Made by a program: the position numbers and the translations under genes | Notes under the pieces: model-generated | What the model saw: only the letters and a program-made list of their open reading frames with translations | Told to the model about the DNA's origin: nothing | Database searches by the model: none | Part shown: positions 40,101-55,100 of the stretch, one piece after another | How positions within the stretch are numbered: position 1 is the first letter of the stretch | Layout of the letters: the number at the start of each line of letters is the position of its first letter | Assembly (NCBI GenBank): GCA_034231615.1 | Contig: CM067306.1 | Location: 40,463,101 to 40,527,100 of the forward strand | Length of the DNA stretch: 64,000 nt | Reading direction: 5' to 3' | DNA from: Meghimatium bilineatum | Lineage: Eukaryota > Mollusca > Gastropoda > Stylommatophora > Philomycidae

Positions 40101-43100
40101 ATTTCTGACTTGATATGTTTGTTTGAAGATCATATAGATATGAATTCACAGCTTTATTGTGCTGCAAACTGTGCTTCTTCTTATTCAGAGTTCATTCTCA
40201 AACTCCCACTGGTTCTGTCCCTTAATTGGACAATGGTCCTTTTAGATTTCCAGCAGAATGTTGTCCAGAGAATAGAAATGCGCTGTGTTGCCGTTTTATG
40301 TGTGCCAATGGCCTGACACCTCCGTCTTTGGTTGGCAAACTGTAAAACATAAAGTTTTATTTTAGATCCTGCCCTCAAAGAAAAATAAACAAATTATCTT
40401 CAGAAGCTGTCACAGTGAGCATAATCCATGAAGAATTTCCAGAACAATCGTGGATACATGCATTTACTTATGGATTAGCTACAAATGCAATCAGAAATTG
40501 AGGAGCTGATATTTTTATAACATATCCTGACCATTGACCTGAAATAAAGTCCATCCCCACAGGAAATTTCTGCTCTAACAACAATGTTGAGGATCAAGCA
40601 ATATAACATGATACTTGACACTGTCACTGAATGTCAACACGTGTTAACCTTCACAGATTTACTATCAGTTTTTCAGGCTCTCATGGGTAGTAAACTACAA
40701 TACTTAAGAGATAAACTAAACAACAAAGAAAGTAAAAAAAACTAAAACTGTGCTATAGTGGGTACCATCACACTGTGGTGTCCCAGGAAATGATAGGGCA
40801 GATGAGTTGGCCAAAGAGGGAGGAGAGTGTATGCAGAAAGACAATGAAGTCACATATCAAGAAAAGAAGAGGGCAATACAAACCATCAGAAGTGAACATA
40901 GCATGATAAAAGATGTCAACCTCTATCTAAATTGACAGGAACATGTCACCATACTTCGCCTGAGGACAGAACACAACAGGCTGAATGAACATATACTGTC
41001 AAAGACGGATGTGTCGGGCCATTGGCGACAACACATTTCCATTTTCTGAACTACATCCTGCTGGAAATCTGGTTGGGACCATTGTACTGTTACAAGAGAG
41101 ATCCAGTGGGAGTTTGAGAATGAACGCTGAAGAAGAAGAAGAAACACATGCACAGGATGCGACTGTGTAGCACACACTTATGGAACAGATGAACAGACCT
41201 CTGAGCACATTCTGCAGAACTGTCCCCAGTATGAACGATTGAGAGTGATGTACTGGCTCAAAGGTGCAGCCCTGCAAACAAAGATATATGGAACCAAAGA
41301 AGAGCTTCAGACAATGGTGGAGCATGAGTCTTGTCTAACGGTGTAGACATCAAGTAGTAAACTTAATACAGAAAAAAAGAAAAATCCAGCCTTAGACTTA
41401 CTGACTACATCTTCAATGATAGGAAAGCATAGACTAATAAATAGTGTGACCAGATTTTGGAAATGAAAACCAGAACACCCACTAATAATACAAAATTGAC
41501 TAAAACATAAACCAGAATAGCCAATGTATTTAGGTTAAAGTACAGTAGTTTTTGATGCAAACATTATAAAATGTTAACTCAACTTTGTTCTTAACAATCA
41601 AGAATTTGTTGACTTTTCAGATAAAGTTTGTTTAAATGTTAACATGTATATACTTTCAGTACAAATACAACCAATTAACTGCTCATATGAGAAATATATT
41701 GATTTTAAAAAAATTGAACATTATTGCATCAGAGTAAGATTTCTTGGGATACTGGACAAATATTTTCACACCGGTTCTGTCCCAGTAAAACTAGGATGTC
41801 TGGTCACCCTTTTGATAAGCCATCATTAGTGTCATTCATCATCAGAATAATAAATTATTCTCGATTTTATTATAGAAAGAATTGATTAGTATAGACATCT
41901 TGTTTCTTCCAGATGCAAACGAGTGTGATCCTCCAGGCTTATGCAGCCAATTATGTACCAACATCAAAGGTTCCTACAAATGTTCATGTGTGGATGGCTA
42001 CATCCTTCTCTCTGACAAGAAGACATGCAAGGTGGTCAGAAGTATGTTGTTTTATTTGCCCAGTCAGTGTGTTCTGTTCTGTTGTTCTGTACATATTGAA
42101 GTCTCTCGTGTACAGTGAATAAGTAAACTGTTGTCATCTCAATGTTGTTGTAATTAGTGATCTCAATGAAACATTCTAGAGCCTTTATTGCCAAAGAAGC
42201 ACATCAATCATGAACTGATGAAGGGGTCATATGATTATGACCCTTGGACAAGACACAGTCATCTCCATAAAAAATGCCAGTCTCTATGGCAAAAGAAAAT
42301 ATATCAATCATGAACCAATGAGAAGGTCATGTTTAGTTTTAGGTTTGACCTGCAGGTCATAGTTCATCATCCAAATCAAAGCCAGATCCTTGTTGTGGAG
42401 ATGGGACATATATCAACCAAAAGAGGCTGAAAACTAAGACTAGCCAGCCCTGATATAATCAAGCAAGACAACAGTCTGCCCTTGCAAAATACAGATACTG
42501 AAGATAAAGGCAACCAGCCACGAGCATAGATATCAACTTATATTTCCATAAATCCGTATTTTTAACAATTTACCGTTAAATTCCATGTATAACCCGAGAA
42601 TTTTTGGACAAAAAACAGAGATGACTTCATACTCCTCGACTTATATTCGAGAGTAAGATCAAATTTTTTTAAAATTATGTCCAAATCACAGTAAAAAAGG
42701 AGAAAAACACTTTAAAAAAAATTCCAGTCACATGTCCCGATATATTAAGCCAGGATAAAATGACTAGGGCTCACCAGCAATCTAGAGCGTACTTACCATA
42801 ATGCTAGGCCTCTAATTACTTTAATTTCTATATATCATACAATATTTCCTTCGAAATCTCCGATATTTCTTGATAAAAACTCACTTACTAGGTCTATATA
42901 CGTTATTTCAGAAACGCCACCATTTTTTTAGCATAATTTCCCGGAAACGCTATTTTTAGCAAAGGGTATTACCGGTTTTTTTTAACCGTTTATAGTACAT
43001 ATATTTCTATCATAAAGGTTTCAATTGATCATCGAAATTGGTCAGAAAAGTATACCAGTATCTGATGTTATTTATTGACCAAAATACGGTAATGGTCTGT

Positions 43101-46100
43101 GGAAAAAACAAATGAAATACCATAGCCTAAGCTGATTGGTAGCTTAGGCCTAGTCTTGTTTGTGTAGGGAAACACTAACTACCAGTAATCTAAACACTGT
43201 CACACACTTTCTTGTTGCAGTAAAGCAAATGTTACAACAGTTACTGACCGTCTACTAGGCTATAATACCTGTGTACAGAAAATTTAAAACAACACCTCAA
43301 AGGCAGATTTTGAGTATTTCCGTGAATGTCGCTGGTCGGTCTTGCCAATTTTTAACATGGGACTCCAAGTATATAAATATTGACCAAGACAATAATCAGA
43401 AACATATAGAATGAAGTCCTAATTAATTCTGTACAGAGGTCTTACTCTACATAATACGGTCTTGCACAAACACTCACATTTTTGACATCCAAAACTTTAC
43501 CGCTTAGGCAGTGTTGGAGGGAGGGGAATGGGGGAGAGAAATCAATAGTGAAACTGAGCTGTGCCTCAGTTTATATTACGTATAAGGTAAACATACAGGT
43601 CACACAAAGTTCAAACTCTTCTGTTTCCCGCTTACACTTACAGGAATAAAATCACAATGACAATAAAAATGTATGAACTGGAAGCTAAACTACTTGTGCA
43701 GTATTCTTGGCTAGCTAAGTCAGCCTTATATTCTGTTAATTAGTCCAGCCCACTGAGGCCGCAGATGGACTACTGGCCCTACCCATTTCAATCGGCTCAA
43801 CCAGTCCAAGTTTCCCTCACATTATGTGATGCCATTCAGATAAGTGACTAAATGCAATCTTTCTTTATAGAAGATTTGAAACGAGGTTCCAAATCACAAC
43901 ACATCATATGCATTTTGTAGTAAAATTGCACCGTAATTGATTCCCTCCCCCAACCACTGTACATTTAGTGGAAGACGAGATCAATTTCACAATCCTCTGT
44001 TATGTTTATTTTATTACCGTATTCTCCCCACACGGTAAACATAACCAGGAACAAAGTTCAAACTCTTCTGTATCTTATAAAAACAAACGTGTGATCTCGC
44101 TGTCTTGCCTTTCATCGTTTCCCACTTAAACGTCACTGTCAGAAGCCGGTGACATAATAGTTACATAGTAATTACTATTCACTAGCGCTGTTCCGCGTCA
44201 TAACGCCCAGACACCCAACACAGACAATTCATTCAGGAAAAACTTTGTTCCCCAAAGTCTCGCCACCTCATAAACCGTCTATAGTCATGGATAGGGAAGT
44301 CAGCCTACCGGGTATTCATTATTTTCGGATATATTGATCCAGAATACAGTAGCCACCGGGGTTTCATTCCTTGATTCATTCAAGTTACGTGAGTGAAGCA
44401 AATGAAAGGAATGCCATTTTCTTAGAGTTGCAAAAGTTTGTGTTAATTTCCATTTAGCATGTGGGTTCTTTCTTATGATGATGAAGTTCATTATTGCCGG
44501 CTTTGTTAAGTTGGGGATGTCGGTCTATAGTCGGACCTTCGACTTTCTCCACTTTTGGGAAGGGATAATTAGGTTCTCGGCCTACAATCGGATGGATTTA
44601 TATTCAGAACTTAACGGTATTTCTGTATTTCAATAAAAACGTCCATATTTAGCACCAACCCTGCCCCAACCCCAATCAAATTAAAATCCCCCCCCCCTTC
44701 AATATGAGCATGTGAAATAAAAGATATTTTGGGTTTTTTGTATGTGCCCAAAATCCGTATTAGTACGAAAAATCTGTACTAGTTGACACCCATGCAAGAG
44801 TGGCACTCCAGCAATTGGGATGCCACTCACAAATGCAATGAAAATATGTCTACGTGTCAACTGATTACAGATGTAGACATATTTTCTGCAAATGAAAGAA
44901 ATAGGAATATTAGATCATCATGATTACATTCCTTGTGACCAAACTGTCAATGTGACATATTATCTGACTGTTTTTTTGCTGCATTTGAGATATATACATT
45001 TCATGATAGCTTTGGGAGAATGGCAACTTGCAGATCCATCACAATAAGAATCAAGCCTGTGCATCAAAAGTGTATCCAAGCTTACAGTAATTTAAACACA
45101 ACTGACATTTTCAACACTTATCCTGCACTCCAGGCATATTCTTCTGTGACATTTAGTAAGTTTCAAAGAAAGTGATAATATTTCAGAACTCAAAACATAA
45201 ATACCAGTGCAAAAAAATTCTTCATGGTGTTCCTGAAAAATGATTTTGAGAAACTACTACCAACTTTAGAAGAACCACTGTGAGAATTATTTTAATTTAG
45301 AATAAACTTTTTTTTAAATTTGGTTAGATTTTGTAACTTCATGTTATTTTGTAAGTTCATGCCCAAAGATTGAATACTTTTTTGACCATGCCTCATGGGT
45401 TGAATCATACATTTTGTCTTGTTTTTTCTTGGAAAACTCTATTAGTTTGTTTTTTCTAAACTTTTACTATTTGAGATTGAAAATGAATTTATGATTTCTA
45501 CTTCCAGATGACACAGATCTACATCTATTCATTGCCAGCAGAACCTCTGTTGTCAAATCTAATCTTGAAGTCTGGATATACAGCCCCCTACCACTGCCCC
45601 CATTTCGTTCACTAACTGCTATAGACATTGATGTCAACAAATCTCATATCTACTTTTCGGATACTGTTCTGAAGAAAATATTTCGCACTGATGTCAATGG
45701 AACCAATCTGACAGAGGTATTGGCTAGCATTGTTTTTACTTATGGTGTGTGATAAGTATTGTAAATAATAATTGTGGCCGTCCATGGCAAGCTAAGATTA
45801 CTGTCGTAGACTTGTGTTGAATCATTTCTAATGTGTGCGCAGATAACTGATAGTCCATTTCTGGTATAGAATTTCCTGCTACAGTTGGGACACATAGAAA
45901 TTTGAAAGTTTACTGGTTTTTTTTTTCACACAGCATGTTTTTTGTGTCTCTGTAACATGATGCTTCTCAGTGATTCAAGCACCTTTGCACCAAATTGGAC
46001 AGTTATGTGTAAGGAATTCCCAAGAGTTGACATCACTTTTGAAATTATTTTTTTAGACACTTTTAGATAGTCACTGAAGTGCTGCTTCTGTACACCAGCT

Positions 46101-49100
46101 GTTTTGAAATGCATGTCAGGCATGAGCACTATATGTTTGACCCTTGATGCTTGTCTGACTCACTCATAGCATGTAATCTCTAATCTCTAGGAATCTCTGA
46201 AATAATACATTTATAAACAAGATGTTACAATGTGGGGTTGAACCCGTCAAGGCATATGGCTTGTTGGATTTTGAACATTACTAAATTATAGTGTGATTCT
46301 GTCCTTGTAACTGTTTTGCATTATATATTAATATTTCTTGAAAACATTAAAAAAAACTATTTGCAAATCTTTTTTATTTTTGGTGTCACAATGATAGGTT
46401 GAATCATTTTCTATTCCTACAAAAAGAAGAAAGCTTCAACAGTACTCACTTTCTATTGACACCAGAAAATATATACAGTATGGATGATAACTGTATCAGG
46501 AAGCTGTAAGATGATAACTGTATCAGATACAAATAACTTGATATGGATATATACAGTTTGACATGCTGATGCTCTGCAATTTCAGAGTGAAATCATCTTT
46601 GACAATGAGGGGATAAAAAACAAAGAAATCAGTCAACTGATCAATAATAGTCAGATAGAAAAATAAGTAAAAAAAAACTCATTGCCCAACTCGGACATAC
46701 AGAGAGGATTAGATTCAGTACCCTAAGGCACAGTGGGTATGATATTGTCTTTCTTACATGAGATTTTTTCACAGGCAGCAAAACCATCCAAGAAAGCATA
46801 ATTGACCCAAGTCTACACTATGGAGAGTGCCAATCAGAGACATGCTTTGGTTTTTTAAAGTCCAAGAGTACAGTGGATGATAAACTGCAATGGCTGAGAG
46901 TGGAAACACAGATCAATCTTGTTGATGGATTGAAAGGCAACTACAAGCAGATGAAATGAATGCCTGGGAAATACTTATGTTAATACTCAGACTGGATATG
47001 TTTGGCTGCACTATAGGCAAATAGGACCTCGTTTATAAAGGCAATAAAATCCAAGTCAAATTACTGTCACCATTGTCCAACATAGCCATATATAGAAAAT
47101 TGGGTTCAGTATCCCAGGGTACAGTGGGTAATGAAGTTGTCTTTGTGCATGGGGAACGGTTTGCCAGCAGTGAAGCGCTATTCCAAAGATAGATGCACAA
47201 TGGGTGACCCAACAAAAATACCTGCTCATCTCGTGACATAAACCCCTTCTCAGTAGGAGGCTTCTTCAATATTCATTGCATAACATTGAAAACTGAAGTC
47301 TCCTGGCTGTGAATGAAAGCTCTAGGGGAACCCACCCTACTGCAAATAGAAAGCAATAGATAATCACTTGTATTTTCTGTGGATCTACCTAAGTAAGTAA
47401 AGTTAACCCATAACATTTAACTGCCATAGGAGTGTGAAATGTTAGCGCTCTCACATTTCAGTTGCTCTGCTATGTGAGGGTGGTAGCCATCTCCTCTCCT
47501 TTGCAGTTTTTACTTCCTGGAATGATCTGGTACGCAATTAAGGCTGGGTCGACTCGGGGTCGTTACAGTCTTGTAAAACATTTTCAACTCAACTGGGGAA
47601 TGAGCCCAAGTCCATTCATATACGAAGCCGGTGCACTAACTACTGCATTATATGGCTCCCTTTTTTATCTAAAGAAACAAATAAATCAGAATCAGAATAA
47701 AATGTTGGTGATACTTATAATCTTAAGAATGTTGAAAACTTCTGATCTAGCTTGCTGAAACCTATGGCATGAGTATGGTATGTCTATTGTCTATCCCCAG
47801 GAGGATGATGGTCAGGATATCCACACTTAGAGTTAAGTGTAGATGTGGTGACTGGGATCTTTAGTTATCTATCCAAGGCCAGATGTGTCACCTTGGCTGT
47901 GTTGAATCCATATTTGTTCAGTGTTGTCTTGATGTTATCTATCCATCTTGTTTGTTCTAGGTCTTCCTCTAGCCCTGTCCAGATCTTCTTATGTTGTATG
48001 TTCATGTTGGTAGTTGGTTATGGTTCATTCTCATAAGGTGTCCAAACCATTTAATTTGTTGTTTCTCGATGTATTCTGTGCAAGGTCTTATATCAATTCT
48101 TCTCCTGATTTCATCATTTCTCATTTTGTCTAGTTTGGTCATTCTTGCGGCTTTTCTCAGGAATTTCATCTCACGTCCTAAGTTTTCTCTGCTGGCCTGC
48201 TGTCAGCACCCATGTCTGGCATTGATAGCAGAGTGTTGGCATAAAAATACTGTTTATCATCTATCTCTTGATCATGTATGATTTAATTAATGACTCAATA
48301 CTCAAATAGGTCCACCGATTCAAGTATTTTGAGCAGTAATGGTGATAGCTAATATATCACTAAGTTTGTTTTCTGGCATCTTGTCTCAATCACTCTGTCT
48401 ATTTTCCATTGTCTATAAATATACTTCCCAGATATTTAAATTCAGAAGTTTTTCACTTTAGTTTTGTTTATTGTTAAGTTCACTGGATTAGGTGACTTGC
48501 TGATTTTCATTTGTCCTGGTATGTATTGTACTAAAATATGTACATCTTTTATCAAATGTAAGAAATAGTTACAGATTAAAATAAAATAAATACATTTGTG
48601 ATCTCAGATTGTGGCTACCGGCATTGATGTGGTCGAAGATATTGCTGTGGACTGGATTGGTCAGAATCTCTACTGGACTGACTATGGCATGGAGACCATT
48701 GAAGTTGTCAGTTTGTCTGGGGAAAATAGGATGGTCTTATTCAGTGAGAATATTACAAACCCTAGAGCCATTGAAGTTGACCCACGAGATGGGTAAGTAG
48801 TCTATACCACTGGGACTATTGCAAGAGCAAAAGAGACTGGAATGTTTCTGTAAAATACAACTCATCTTATAGATTCATATTTAAGTAAGGTATTTGTGAT
48901 TCTACTGTACATATTTGTTGACATGTTTTATAACAATACTTTAGATAATTTTTCATTGTTAATAATATATTCTGTAGGAATAGGAAGTTGTATGTTTTTA
49001 TCATACTCCATCCATCTATCTTAAGCTAATCTAATATAATATAATTTAATGCAAACCCTAATCTAAATCAATCTATCTACCTCTCTATAATTCTATCTAC

Positions 49101-52100
49101 CTAACTATCCATCTATCTATTTACATAATCATATTAAATCCCTATCTATCCATCTCTCCTTTCACTCCCTGTGGAGCATATATCATCTACACAATAATTG
49201 AAGCATATCCTGTAATATCACATGATTTTTCTGTTATTGTTGAATTTCTAAAACAAAAACATATGCCTGACATTGGTTTTAGCTTTTTGTTAATTTTATA
49301 AATCGATGTTGATCCACTCTGGGCAAATCCATAGGTGCTCAGTCTCTCCCAGCACATGATGAAGGCTGGGCATGCTGATGGTATCCCATAGCATGCTGGG
49401 TTACATACACATCTCAGATACGCCCTCAATGGCCCTTTTCTGCTCACCCTAGGGGTTATTCCAAATTGTTTAAGTCACAATATCATATGTGTGACGCATG
49501 ACAGAGAGGTTACAACATTGGTCTCAAACCCGTGAGGTCCAGAGTTTGATCCCCGGTAAAGACTGGTTTTTTTTTCTGTCTGAGTAAATGAAAAAACTCA
49601 CCATGAACATGATGTGGTGACATCAAGAGCATACAGCCTTTATCAAACAAGTCACTCAAATACTCCCTGTAACAGTACTGGAAAAATACAGTATGACAGA
49701 TATTATATCCACTTCTACTGTCCTCATTTAGAAAGTGTTCATTTAGAGATCTTAATATGTGATCCTTGTCTATTATTAATTCCCCTACCATTGGTGCTTT
49801 CAAAGCCAATGTGTCAGCTCGTTCATTGCCATAGACTCTCACATGTTCAGGACAATCATCAGGTGCCATGTTGGCTGGTGTAGGCGGTCATGGCTCTCCA
49901 CAGCTCTCTGTCCACAGTATTATGTATCAAGGTCATTGTTGTTTCCTTGCCGTGCCAGACTTTCAAACTGTCTAATATTTTCTCACGTTGTCGCCCTCTG
50001 TCTCTGTTGTCTTCAATTTTGCCTGTTGTGACTATTTTCTCTAAACCTGTCTGTCTGATGAAGTGGCCAAAAAAAGAAGATTGCCTTTTTCTTATATTGT
50101 TGATTAAGGTCTGTTTCGCATCTGAATCTTTCAACACCTCTACATTAGTTTTTCTGGCAGTCCACGTTATTCTCAGCATTCTTCTGTAGAACCACATCTC
50201 TGTTGCCTTTAATTTCCCACTTTCAAGTGTGTTTACTGTTCAAGATTCGCATCCATATGTTAGTATAGGGGTTATATAGCACTGCAGAACTTACTCTCTT
50301 TCTCACCTCTAATGACAAGGTCATATTACACAGTATATTTTTCATTTTTCTGAATGTTCTTTTTGCCTGTCCTATTCTGCATCTTGTTTCTGTTGAACTT
50401 CTTCCATCTGCTGTAATCATTTCAGGACAACAAATCCATAAAATTATCTAAAGATCAAAATGTGCAATACACTCCATCCACTCATGCATGAGCAACTCAT
50501 TCTCAATCTTTCTAAGCATGGACTTAGGACTTAGTCCATGGTATTCTCAGCATTCTTCTGTAGAACCACATCTCTGCTGCCTCTAATTTCCCACTTTCCT
50601 GTTTGTTTATTGTCCAAGACTCACATCCATATGTTAGTATAGGAATTATTTATTATATTAATGCATGTAATTTTAAACTACAATGAACCCGCTGAATCCA
50701 CACATTTCGCTTCCAATATTCTATTCAACTAACACTGAGGAAAAAAAAGATTAATAAGCTGTACAATTATGTAGATTCTCCACATGCTGAAAATTTTTTT
50801 CTCCATGCTTGATTTTACAATCATCAAAATCATAACTATTAATGGTTGTAGGGATGCCACTTTGGAAGCAACATAACATTTCCCACTTGCCTCTCAGTTC
50901 TCATCTCTATGTATGAGTGTGAGATCCTATGAATCTTAATCCTGACCAACCCATAATATTATCAACTCATAATTTTCTTTGACCTCCTCTTATCTTGCAT
51001 CTTCCTCAACTCTTCCTTTGCAGGACAATTTTGGAAAGGGAATATCTCACTATATACCCAAATCACACAAATTCACAAAGTTTCGCAGCTGACAAGAAAT
51101 GTTCTTGTTGACGTGCAAGTGCATTATTTTGTTTATCAAGTGTATATTGGTTTATTGTATAATATAAAAGGAAAGTTTAGACCACGATTTGAGTAAATAC
51201 TCAGGCATTATGATATTTCTGAGATGAAAAATTCATGCCTAGTGTGAGATATTTTTGAGGATCTTTCTGAGATGAAAAATTCATGCAGATTGAGGTATTT
51301 TTGAGGGTGTTTCTGAGATGAAAAATTCATGCAAAGTGTGAGGTGAGGTAGATTTGAGGATGTTTCTGAGATGAAAAATTCATGCAAAGTGTGAGGTAGA
51401 TTTGAGGATGTTTCTGAGATGAAAAATTCATGCAGATTGAGGTATTTTTGAGGGTGTTTCTGAGATGAAAAATTCATGCAAAGTGTGAGGTAGATTTGAG
51501 GATGTTTCTAAGATGAACAAATATAAGCTAGATTTATATTTGCTATGACAAACTAAAACATTGTGTCCTCTTTCTGTTTAAGCTCTCTGATCTTAACTCT
51601 TGTTATAATCTTTCACCTGTTGTATATAGTGTTAAATAGATGGCCAAACAATCAATATTTTGCCATTTTTATCTTAGGGTTCGTTACCTTTTCTGGTCAG
51701 ATTGGGGACAGAATCCACGGATTGAACGGTCAGGCCTAGATGGTACTGGTCGTACTCTTCTTGTTTCTGAAAAACTGTTTTGGCCTAATGCACTAACCAT
51801 TGACTACCCCAACCAGAGGCTATACTTTGCTGATGCACGTATGGATTTCATTGAATTCTGTAACTATGATGGTTCTGGAAGACACCAAGTGTTTGCTAAT
51901 GACCATGTAAGTAGCTAGTTACAAGTAGAAATAAGTGCATCAAAGACCTATGTTTGAAGTTCTTCAAAGACAAAGTAGCAAGTAAAAATAAATGCTGCAT
52001 AGACTGCCCGAAAATCTCTCTCAAGCAGTGCAGAATTGATCCAACTTACCAAAAATCTTTCGCTGCTGCATGTTTTCCTGTGAAGGAGTGCGGGGAGGCT

Positions 52101-55100
52101 TTCTATGGGCTGTGGAAATAAAGGCTACTTTGCCATAGCAGACACCGTGACATGCACAGAAAGGATTTTGATTCTATCTCCGAAAGAAAAAATCCTGTCT
52201 CACATGTGAATTGAACCTGGGACCGTAAGGATCTGAGAACAGCATTCTAACCACATGGCCATGCTCCACACCATTGATCCAAGTTTTAGGAAATTCTGTC
52301 TTTTGATTGGCATATTGATGTAGTATATAATACTGGTATGTAGTAATATAATATATACTTGCATTGATGCAAGTGTAAGCAATTTTGAAAAGCCTAGAAC
52401 CAGACATGCAATTTGAAATAAACAAAAATGAAAGAAGAAAATAGCCTCCTCTAAAAAGAAACATTTTTTTAATTCCTGTTTCCATTATAACAAACTTTTA
52501 CAATCCCAGATTTGACATCTCATTGATATATGTACTTGCAGTCCCCAAATCTAATAGAGTTGAAGCTCAGCTCATCTTTGCTTCTCTAAGTGGGTATATC
52601 ATAAATTAGTCTGAAGAAATGAAAAAATGGTCTCTTCACATTAAGGAGAAGGAGAGAGTCCATAAGAGTAGATAAACTCATAGGATGATCTCTACAGACA
52701 ACAGAAATGGTGTTGCTTTACAAAAAGAACGTTGATTGTCATGTATCCTCTCCAGAATGTTGTCTTCCCAATGAACTCCCTGAACCCTTCTCTGTCTTGT
52801 GCGATATGGCTTGCATTTATCAAACAACGTATTCATGTTATCTTTAATATTGTCAGTCCATCGTCTTCTTGGTCTGCCTTTCCTCCTCCTACCAGGTGCT
52901 CTGCCCTTCATTATTTGTCTTTGTAAACAGTTGTGTCTCTTTATATGACCAAACATATGTAGTTTTCCCTTTTTGCTATTGTTTATATACATTGATTATA
53001 TAACCTAATAGAATGCTAAAAAATAACTATGTCAATCAAGTGAATAAATGTAGTTGAGTTATAAATCAATGTCATGGCATCATGTTTTTCTCACAAATTT
53101 CTTTACCACCTCTGAGTAGGATGCTATTTCTCAAAGTGTGGCACACTGCTGAGACTTGGGGGTCTTCAGATTATGAAATAAAGCTCTGGATAAACCACAC
53201 CATTGCACAAAAGCATAGAAAATCATTGCAGCCAAAAAATACTGTGTTGATTACTAACTAGACCTATGTCCTGAATAGGATTACCACATGCTACCAACAA
53301 CATTATTGAATACACTTGTATCCATCTATAGTATCTTGTAGTGCTAGTAGATATAGTGTTTATTATGTGTGTCGACTCACTCTGATTTGTTGAAACCATT
53401 GTGCTTGTTCACATGTACTATGGCAATTTGTTTACTGGATATCATTTTTTTCATATTTTACCATGATCTCATATTTCAGTTCCTGCGCCATCCACACTCC
53501 CTCACCATCTATGAAGATTGGTTATACTGGACAGATAGAACAGCTAGCAGAGTGTCCATGTGTAACAAGTTCAATTGCTCAGAGAGGTCAGTTCTAGCAT
53601 CCAGTATAGCTAGACCCCTGGGCATTGTTGTCTACAACAGCATTAAACAGCCATCAGGTAAAATTTGTTTTCACATTAGTTATGTCAAACACAAGACAAA
53701 AAATATTGGTTTGACAGCAAATAAACAATTTTGAAGGTTATCATGAGCCACGAATGGTGGTAGTAAAACAACATAAACTTGCTTAATTTGGACATGCAAT
53801 TAGCCATAGCTCACTTTCTAAAGCTATTTTGCAAGGAATGTTGAAGAAGAAGATGGCAAAAAATTGATGATTGACAATATCATGGAGAAGTCTGGACATC
53901 ATTTCTCTACACTCACCTGAATAGTTATGGACAGAGTTGTTTGGGGGGATTTGGTGATGTCTCCAATGTGGCTCTCCTACAGATCTTATCGGTTATGGGT
54001 ATTTTTTATATTTTCAACTATTGCTTTCAGCTCTTTTCATATCCTACGGTTGTCATATGTTCAACTGTATTTAATTCTTTCCTCCAGATATTTCTTACTC
54101 TTCTTCTTTTCCAGAACAATGCCTGTCTTACACAACTTTCCATTGGTCTTCTTAATTTCACCATCATCATCAAGTGCTGTCTCCACAACAAAGGTTGGCT
54201 GCAACGGATCTTCAACATCCCCTGTTTCTTGTCTTGGTGGTGCACTCTACTAGACTAACATGTCCATCTTGTGATATTACTCTTCCACTTGTATCTCTGC
54301 CTACCTCTTGCTTGCTTCCCTATGACTTTACCTTTAAGTTTGGTCTTCAATAAGGTGTCATGTCTTTTAATGTGTCAAAATATTTTATTTGCCTGATCTT
54401 TATTTCTCTTAGTAGTTCTTTCTTCCTTTTAAGTGTCTTTAGCATTTCTTTATTTGTTTTCTTCTCTTTCCATGATGTTCTCCCTATTCTTCTATATACC
54501 CACACCTCAAAAGCACCAATTCTGTCTTCTAATTGTTTATTTAGTGTCCATATTTCTGAGTGAATGTAGATGGCCTGGGTCAGGCAAAGTATTCTTACAA
54601 GAGGAAGATAAACACATAATTTATTCAGGCCGCACAGATGATCACCATTCAGAAGGCGTCACAATTATGATGTCTAGAAACTCAGAAAGATCACACATTA
54701 ACTGAGAACCTATCAGTGAACGCATTATAACGGCCAGATATCAAACTCGCTTCTTTAAAATGTCAATTATCCAGTGTTATGCACCTACAAACGACAGCGA
54801 CGACAACATCAAAGACACTTTCTATAATTCCCTCCTCAATACAATAAATAAAATGCCAAAACACAACATCCTAATTGTGATGGGGGATTTGAATGCAAAA
54901 GTTGGCGATAACAATGAAGGAGTAAAGGAACACATGGATTAGGAAATATAAATCAAAATGGAGAGAGGCTTATAGAAACCTGTGTAATGACCAACCTTGT
55001 TTTAGCAAGTACACTATTCAAACATAAAGATATACACAAAACCACTTGGAATTCTCCAGACAAAGTAACAAAAAATCAGATAGACCATATATGCATCAAT

